Part shown: positions 57,861-64,000 of the stretch, piece by piece
Numbering within the stretch: position 1 is the stretch's first letter
Layout: each line of letters starts with the position of its first letter
Source of the DNA: Panaeolus papilionaceus
Taxonomy: Eukaryota; Basidiomycota; Agaricomycetes; Agaricales
Assembly (NCBI GenBank): GCA_015501605.1
Contig: JADNRZ010000002.1
Location: 434,001 to 498,000 of the forward strand
DNA: 64,000 nucleotides
Direction: 5' to 3'
Notes under the pieces: generated by a model
Told to the model about the DNA's origin: nothing
Seen by the model: the letters and a program-made list of their open reading frames with translations, nothing else
The model's database searches: none
Translations under genes and position numbers: made by a program

Positions 57861-58497
57861 GTTTATAAATACTGCTGTAACTCTTTCTCTCCTTGCCTGG
57901 ACTAAATTCCAGTATTCCTTTCAAGTTCGCCACTAATATTACCGCAACAAACCCTTTTTCCAACTTACAGTTCTTCTCAATATAAATGCTGTATGTATTC
58001 CTGTATCATATGTATGGATATCAATGAATAACAGAATAAATGACTTGTTCCATTTTCAAATGTTCCCAAATGTGAGGTTGCTTGCAAGTTCCCGCACTTA
58101 GTTTCGACAGCGACATTGGCATGAAATGGGACACTGAAATATTAGACATGACACATGGACTTCGCTCTAACCCAGCAGTGGTGAATGTGCAACAACCAGT
58201 TGAGCAGCAAAAATGTTTCCCAATGTGTTTATTGGGGGGTTCTGGCTCCAATTGAAACGTCGAACCAGCGCTTGTTTAGTATTCAGGCTAGAACGTCTAT
58301 CGCATTGAAATAATGAGGTTTCAAGGGTTATTACACAGCTCTATGCAGGCTTGGATATCATATCAGGACTAATTCGTCGGTGGGAGTCTTACTAGAAGGC
58401 TCGCTACAGTTCGAATCCAGAAGCCTTGGAATCGCAAGGGAGTATAATAAGCCAGAAAACTACATGTATTCTGCAAAACATCATTCAATTTCGCGCC
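57861..58497. other. intergenic, no gene seen
   Basis: Annexin 3' UTR and upstream region of the small secreted protein gene. No supported coding sequence. Confidence 0.45.
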
Positions 58498-58950
58498 ATG
58501 AAATTCTACTTGATCACCGCTGCGCTCGTCGCTCGTGTCGCTGCCACGCCAGTGGTATGTTTTTGAATCTTTGTCATTTCACTATCGTTGATCACCCGCA
58601 GCCTGCACCCGGACCTTTCGACAACGGGAGCACATTTGTACTATGTACCGACCCCAACCTTTCCGGGACCTGTGTCTTCATCAACTACAGATTTGGACAA
58701 TGCATCGACGTTCCCGTCAGCATCAACGATCAAGTTTCCAGTGTGGCTACCAAAGGAAGCGGTCACTCTTGCACTCTTTACCGGTCAGTATTGATTCCAT
58801 CACCATCCCCGATCAAACCCGGGCGCTTACACCTTCGATCTTCATTCTAGGGATTACGGCTGCGGTGGCACCACTGAGCTCATTGATCACCATATAGATT
58901 TTATTCGTACTTTGAACGATCAAGTCTCCTCCTTCAGATGTCAATCTTGA
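58498..58950 (+). CDS. small secreted protein, beta/gamma-crystallin-like
   Basis: Three exons (58498-58554, 58602-58783, 58851-58950) give 112 aa. MKFYLITAALVARVAATPV is a signal peptide. The mature part has two related halves, each with a STFVLCTD.. or SCTLYRDYGC strand opening, a Gly turn, and an NDQVSS(V/F) motif near its end: ...NLSGTCVFINYRFGQC..INDQVSS and ...CGGTTELI...LNDQVSSFRC. This looks like the doubled Greek-key plan of beta/gamma-crystallins and of many fungal small secreted proteins. There are seven or eight Cys in the mature protein, probably disulphide-bonded outside the cell. Role unknown; an effector, wall or defence protein are possibilities. The repeat motif is seen in the sequence; the fold is inferred. 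Confidence 0.75.
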
Positions 58951-61900
58951 GCATAGCTTCCCTAACTATTATATACCCCGTCACTTCTGCATAAACCTTG
59001 TTGGGCTTTTGCCTATTTGTGTCATCATGTCTGTATGTTTAAGTTTAGAGAGACTCCGAGAGAGTCTTACCTCCTATTATATATCAGCTGATGCGAGTAA
59101 CGACTTTATGTCGTCCGCCACTGACTCAACGAGGAGAGCACACAAAACTGATGCTTCAGCGTGTCACCACTGACCAGTTGCATACATCGGTAGATTCGGC
59201 ATTTTGCGAGGCATGGCTGAATGAAAGCAGGAAGCCTCCCACAGAATCTTGCAGACGAGTTCCGGGCTTGTTATTTCCTCCTACCTTGTGCGTTTTAGGG
59301 GTGCATACACTTACTCATCACACGACTACGTCGGTCTACTCCACTCCCGCGCAACTTGCCTCGTTAACTCTCAGGCATCAGGGCGTAGGCACCCTTATCG
59401 TACAGATAACCATCACGCAGAATGGGGCCATACTGTTGCTACTTGTCAGGGATTCAATTGCAGGGTATTTGTATCGTAACGGGATATTCTCTCAAATTTT
59501 CGAGTAATACATTGAATCGTCGACAGGAAATTGAACCAAGATGGGTTCACACCAACCGATCGATAAGTAAACGGACCTTGAAATCTGCAAATCCTAATCA
59601 TTATGAGTTTATGACGTATATTGCTGTGTAATGAGCCTCGAGAGGGACTGAAATGGTTAGTATGGCATGAGTAACTTGTTTGCGAAACCCCATTAACGTT
59701 ATGCACCAGGTGGTCCTTTATCCTTAACTCAGGTTTTTTTTGTTCAGGTTTGACTCAACAGGGTCTCGCTGGACAAAGCAGTGTGCACATGTTAGCCAGC
59801 AGTTGCGCGAAAAACCAAACATTCATGCAAGGGTCTCGGCTAAAATCACAAGGTCTCTCTTAGCCGAGAGGGTCGGGATGCGATCCAATTTATATTCTTC
59901 GCTGTCCTATACCTAACACGCTCGACGTCCCATGTCATGGTCAAAAGGAATAAGCTTAGGCGGGGGTTTGGTCGCCGGCTCGAAAGCTCATGAGATACGC
60001 AGTATCTCGATAGATATTGATGTTATCTTTCCCCGCATTTTGGAATCTTATCGACGATGTGTGGCTCCCGCGTTGCGAAGAGAAGTTGCAGAAGTTGTAC
60101 GTTGTCAAAAGCTGTACGTAAACATAGTCGAGGCCATCCATTGACACCACAATTTAATAATCGAACAAAGGTACACTTGCTCAGGATCGAAGTGCAGGTG
60201 CTGACAGGGCGTGGCTTTACCTTCAGATAAGTAGCGTTGATTGAAGGCCTCGAGCGGCTCTCGGAACCTGCGTTCTCGAAGGGGAAAGCATCAAAGAACC
60301 AGACTGCGCGTTGTCTGTTAAAGCGCTCCTCGATAAGCTGGAGCCAGTGTGAGGGGTCAAAAATGAGAATGGGGTTTCGTAACTTCTAATACCAGTGTTT
60401 ATCAGCATTGGGGTGAGTCGGAATCCATCACGGCGCTGCTACTGTCGCCGAATGATAGCTGTCCCTTAGGAGGTCAGAAGCGTTGGATAAGTACTGCGAT
60501 TTGTCAACTGTCGACAGGCTTGAAAGCGTTTGTATTCAGGCAGAGACCAATCCCGAAGCAGCATGCTTACAGCCCCATCTAAAGCGTCCTTCAGGAGTGG
60601 TCTGCAGTGAGATCCTTGGGGACCAGGGCAGCCTCGTAGCTTGGGGCTACTTACAACACATTGCTCGGGAGGATTTGATGTGATTATACAGTTGATATTG
60701 AGTGGTGACAGTGAGCTGAACGCATTTAGCAATTTGAATCACAAGTGGGCTGGTGGCGACGAACACGAGGTGGTTCGGAAAAACAGCACAAATCAGTTAG
60801 AGTTGCTATTATCAGGGTCAATTGATACATCGTCTACAAACCTTCGCAAGTACTTCAGACGCATTCGGAAACGATAAACAGCAACATACAGCCTCGACAG
60901 GGTCAGCTGCGACATTCTTCTTTTCACTCAAATGTCGGTGTTACTTAAGAAATACTGAAAGGGGGCAAGACTCCAGCTTTAATTTACCGTGAGACTGCTT
61001 AATCAACCCTGTCAGTGTCAAGATGCGGGGTTGATCAACACTTGATGAACTTCCTGCTTCTGACGCGCGAGGGCGTTTATCTGAGTTTATAAGGCTTCGG
61101 TATCCATCGAGTGCAAGGCTTCTCAGATCCAGTGTGTTCGTGAACAAGTGAGAAGACGCGTCGCAGCGGATGGGTCATGCCGGGAAATCGGTCGTGGATG
61201 ACCCAAGTTCGGGCATGGCGGAAGACCGCTGGGAGTTACCCCACATGCGGTCCAGTGCGTTGGGGCCAAATAAGAGCACGGTGTATGTCTCCGAGTCCTT
61301 CAAGCGCCATCGATGCATCAAAACTGTTGTAGTACAACCCCTATCTTGCCATCAGAGCTGAAACGGGTAATGCGACAAATCTAAATGAATGGAAATATTG
61401 GAGAGTATCGTCAGTCTGGCTTTCAGGAGGCTCCAGCAGTGATACGACGGGCAACCATCAGTCGGGACGCGAGGAACTCTTGGGAAGTCCCAACGCCCAA
61501 GGAGTTGATCTATCGTACCGCGAGCGCGTGAGTTAAGACCGGACGCCGCAAGGTGCGAACTAGGACTGGCCACTTTAAAATCCGGATGGACACTCGTGCT
61601 CTAACCGATGCACCACAACAGAACCTAGTTCAATACACGAGGCGTTCTGCCGGACATAAGATATCCTCAGCGAGCAAGCAATACGATGTCCTCAACCCTC
61701 AGTACGAGTCTCGTTAGCTTGATTATCGAAAGACCCGATGTGCAATTGTAAAAACGTCTTGGAATCAGCAACCCGTCTGCTTCCGAATTGATTAGATGGT
61801 TGGTATGCTCTCAACGACAGGCACAATATGTTTCCAGCGCCAATCCTTCGTCCCAAATGTCCAGGATTTGGCTCGAATAGTCCAACCGGAGACCACTCGT

Positions 61901-63048
61901 GAGGGGTAATGGCAGTCTCAGGTCCAGGTGAACAAAGTACGGATATATCCCTATCAGCCCCATCACTGAAATCATGATCGATCGTGCTTGCGAGACGAAC
62001 TGGGGTCAGGTAAGTCGGGGTGAGTTGAATTGAAAAGGCGGAACTGGTCTGCCCTTGGTTTGACATCAAGCATCGCATCCAATCGTCCAATGACTCTATT
62101 AACACGCTGCCATGACCTCTCCACCTGATCTGTGTTGATTGTATAGAGGATAGCGGGTTTATGATAGATATCTATTGCGATGTCAGATGAAAGAAGACTT
62201 AAAAAATCGTCACTTGTTCACCAGTTCCTGTCATCGGAATCATTTTGTTTGACAACAAGCTTGAAGATGAGGCAGGAAGGGGTAAAGTCGATTTGGGGAT
62301 GAACTAAATATTCGAAGGGGGCTGAAAGTGAAATTCACATCGAACAAGTGCTGCGGTGGAATCCGACCCGGAACTCGTTGTGCCCTTCCATCACGACACA
62401 AGGACTTGCAGTTGCACAACTCGCGCAGCGAGGCTCGGCATGGAGCCAGATGACTGAAATGTCCGCGACATGCACAGCCGGTATCGATTGCTAGACAGAC
62501 CGAGACTCTACATGTTTTGTGTTCATCCGAGCTCATCGTGTAATCTATCCACCAGAACCTGAAGAAGACCTGATTTAAAGATTACGATATGACCCCGAGT
62601 GACTAGTCTTACTTCAGCGTCATCACACACCATCTAAATTTGCAGGCATTAATGAAACTCCTGCTTCACCAGTCGCTCGAAACTATCTACCGGTGAGTAC
62701 TCACCACCTTTTCGTTATCTTGCATTGGCAATCTGTATCTCCGGACGCGAACATGGCCACTCACTAAATTTGTGATGACAAGGTGATGTTATTATCATGG
62801 AAGACGCGCTCAGGGTAACAATTCTGAACCCAGGGACGTGGATTTTCACCAGCAAGGTTGCCGTATTTGACTCTTGCTGACATGTAGCTATAAATAGAGA
62901 CGCGAATGTCTAAAAACCAAATTTATGAACTACATAGGGGAAAGGGACATAAATGTACTGCGGGGAGAAAAAATGGCCTCAAGCGCGAAATGACAAGAAC
63001 CGAACGAAATCGAACGTAATACATAGCTTAACATTAAAGAAACAGTAA
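58951..63048. other. ~4.1 kb without a supported gene
   Basis: Short open frames on both strands only, with no splice-joined protein, repeat family or transposon end that I could establish. At 61535-61625 (minus strand) there is a tRNA-like box A stretch, TCGGTTAGAGCAC, but no foldable tRNA. The right end may hold the 3' UTR of the MRH receptor gene. Confidence 0.45.
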
Positions 63049-64000
63049 TTATAGCTGGATCGTTCCTTCTGAACCTAAGTCACGGCCTCTGGCCGCTGCA
63101 GCTGCATTAGTCGGAGTAGTAGGGGATCCAGGAGTTTGGGGTATATTGGCAGCGGTGGGTGTATTTTGAGAGGATGGAGGGCTGGAGGATTGGGGAGGCT
63201 TTACATCGACGAGTTCTTCTCCTTCATCCTCATCCTCAAGGGTAAACTCGTTTCCAGACTGAGGTTGTTGCAAGTGCTGCGTAGGGGTTTGTGGTTGCGG
63301 ATGCGCCAGGGGGGGAGAGGAGTGTTGGTTTGACGCAGAAAATGATAGCGACTGTGAGTGATGAGAGACAGGGTTAATTTCTGCCCGTTGGAAAGGGTTG
63401 ACAGTGCTGGGTATTCTTTGCGGGCGAACAAAGCCTTCGTTTCGACTTCCCCCTTCCACATCCTGTGGACCGAGATTTCCGACCTGAGCTTGGTGACTGA
63501 CGGGGTTTGGGGTTCGAATACCTGCCGAAGGTAATCCGTCATAATTTCCTCGCCCATGTCCAGCATTTGTGCCAATGTTAAATTGAGCTGCAACGTCTCG
63601 AATCCAGTCCCATGCCTCGCTGCCATGATATTTCATACTCTCAATGGAAAACTGAGGAATCTGATCGAACCCTCGAAGTTGGAGGACATAACGATTGTAG
63701 AGTGTTCCGAGAACGGTATATGTCATTAATAAGACGAGGAAACTGCGTAATTCAGTTATAAACCTTGAATGGACAAAGAATAAAAAAAGCTTACACCGCC
63801 GCCAAAATAGCAATGAAACCCCAGAATCCTCCACCATGAGAGGCTGGACAGGCATGCTGTAGAACGTCACTAAATTTGAAAGCTGTTTCAGACACTCGAA
63901 ATGACGCACAGGTGTTGTCCATTCAATCACATATGCGCAGCCAGCTTCATCTTCACCAGGTGGTAGCTGAGCAAGCAGACGAGGTCTTCCAGGCCCAAAC
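63049..64000 (-). CDS. mannose-6-phosphate-receptor-homology (Atg27/Mrl1-like) membrane protein, 5' end outside window
   Basis: Three exons are visible: 64000(edge)-63910, 63856-63795 and 63742-63049, ending with TAG; the start lies beyond the right edge. The first reads GCAYVIEWTTP, then HACPASHGGG, the end of an MRH lectin-type domain (paired Cys, E-W-x-T). It is followed by one TM (FWGFIAILAAVFLVLLMTYT) and a juxtamembrane VLGTLYNRYVLQLRGFDQIP, which is diagnostic of the Atg27/CI-M6PR group. The cytosolic tail is long (~200 aa), Gln/Pro/Ser-rich, with an acidic patch LEDEDEGEELVDV that could serve sorting. Atg27 cycles between Golgi, endosome, vacuole and Atg9 sites, while Mrl1 is a Golgi-vacuole receptor. 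Which of the two this is cannot be decided from the fragment; the long tail leans towards a cargo receptor. Confidence 0.8.
   Translation of the reverse strand, partial: FGPGRPRLLAQLPPGEDEAGCAYVIEWTTPVRHFECLKQLSNLVTFYSMPVQPLMVEDSGVSLLFWRRCKLFLFFVHSRFITELRSFLVLLMTYTVLGTLYNRYVLQLRGFDQIPQFSIESMKYHGSEAWDWIRDVAAQFNIGTNAGHGRGNYDGLPSAGIRTPNPVSHQAQVGNLGPQDVEGGSRNEGFVRPQRIPSTVNPFQRAEINPVSHHSQSLSFSASNQHSSPPLAHPQPQTPTQHLQQPQSGNEFTLEDEDEGEELVDVKPPQSSSPPSSQNTPTAANIPQTPGSPTTPTNAAAAARGRDLGSEGTIQL

Noticed and set aside
61535..61625. tRNA gene on the minus strand (TCGGTTAGAGCAC box A, TAGTTCGCACC box B-like)
   Set aside because: Acceptor and anticodon stems do not pair, and no sensible anticodon loop forms; at most a decayed tRNA fragment.

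Overview
The window looks like accessory DNA from a basidiomycete (Agaricomycetes-type) genome. Coding regions are broken by many 45-80 nt GT-AG introns. Recognisable genes include the Chs7 chitin-synthase chaperone, fungal annexins with Pro/Gly/Tyr-rich N-termini, a fungal bestrophin, an HsbA-type secreted protein and a CaaX lipopeptide pheromone precursor. Gene density is moderate, and there are several long stretches without convincing genes.

Left part (0-27 kb). One copy (A) of an unrecognised 8-TM family lies at 0.3-1.8 kb, followed by an HsbA-like secreted protein at 3.3-4.0 kb. Two unrecognised genes with cysteine-rich C-termini, Y (5.5-6.4 kb) and X (8.0-8.8 kb), are both on the minus strand. 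A ~1.09 kb CACTA-like element sits between them. A long Ser/Ala/Gln-rich protein with a UIM-like motif and a Cys zinc-binding motif follows at 12.3-16.0 kb, then a small beta-rich protein at 18.8 kb. A second, inverted copy of the X-Y cassette lies on the plus strand: a decayed X' split into two pieces (19.8 and 25.3 kb) and an intact Y' (26.3 kb). The ~5.2 kb that separates the two halves of X' carries a 37-codon mating-pheromone precursor gene (minus strand, 22.6 kb, CaaX = CVIA) that is too short for ordinary ORF thresholds.

Right part (27.8-58 kb). Two annexin genes (27.8-29.8 kb minus, 55.7-57.9 kb plus) bound a cluster of eight further copies of the 8-TM family: B and C on the plus strand, D to I on the minus strand, plus one 3' remnant upstream of C. 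At each end an annexin and an 8-TM gene are divergent, so the locus reads like two inverted arms around a chs7 gene (35.7-37.8 kb). A bestrophin-type channel gene (48.4-51.0 kb) interrupts the right arm. All nine copies share the same intron positions and phases, including an internal exon of exactly 101 nt. A, B, C, D and F look intact. E is truncated, G and H each carry one TGG-to-TAG nonsense change, and I carries an 11-nt deletion.

Right edge (58-64 kb). A small secreted crystallin-like protein is followed by ~4 kb without a gene, then the 3' end of a mannose-6-phosphate-receptor-homology (Atg27/Mrl1-like) membrane protein that runs out of the window.

The genes do not form an obvious single pathway. 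The main stories are local expansion and decay of an undescribed membrane-protein family, inverted segmental duplications, and an orphan pheromone gene. Exon borders were assigned by reading splice signals and checking phase; none was tested against RNA or databases.
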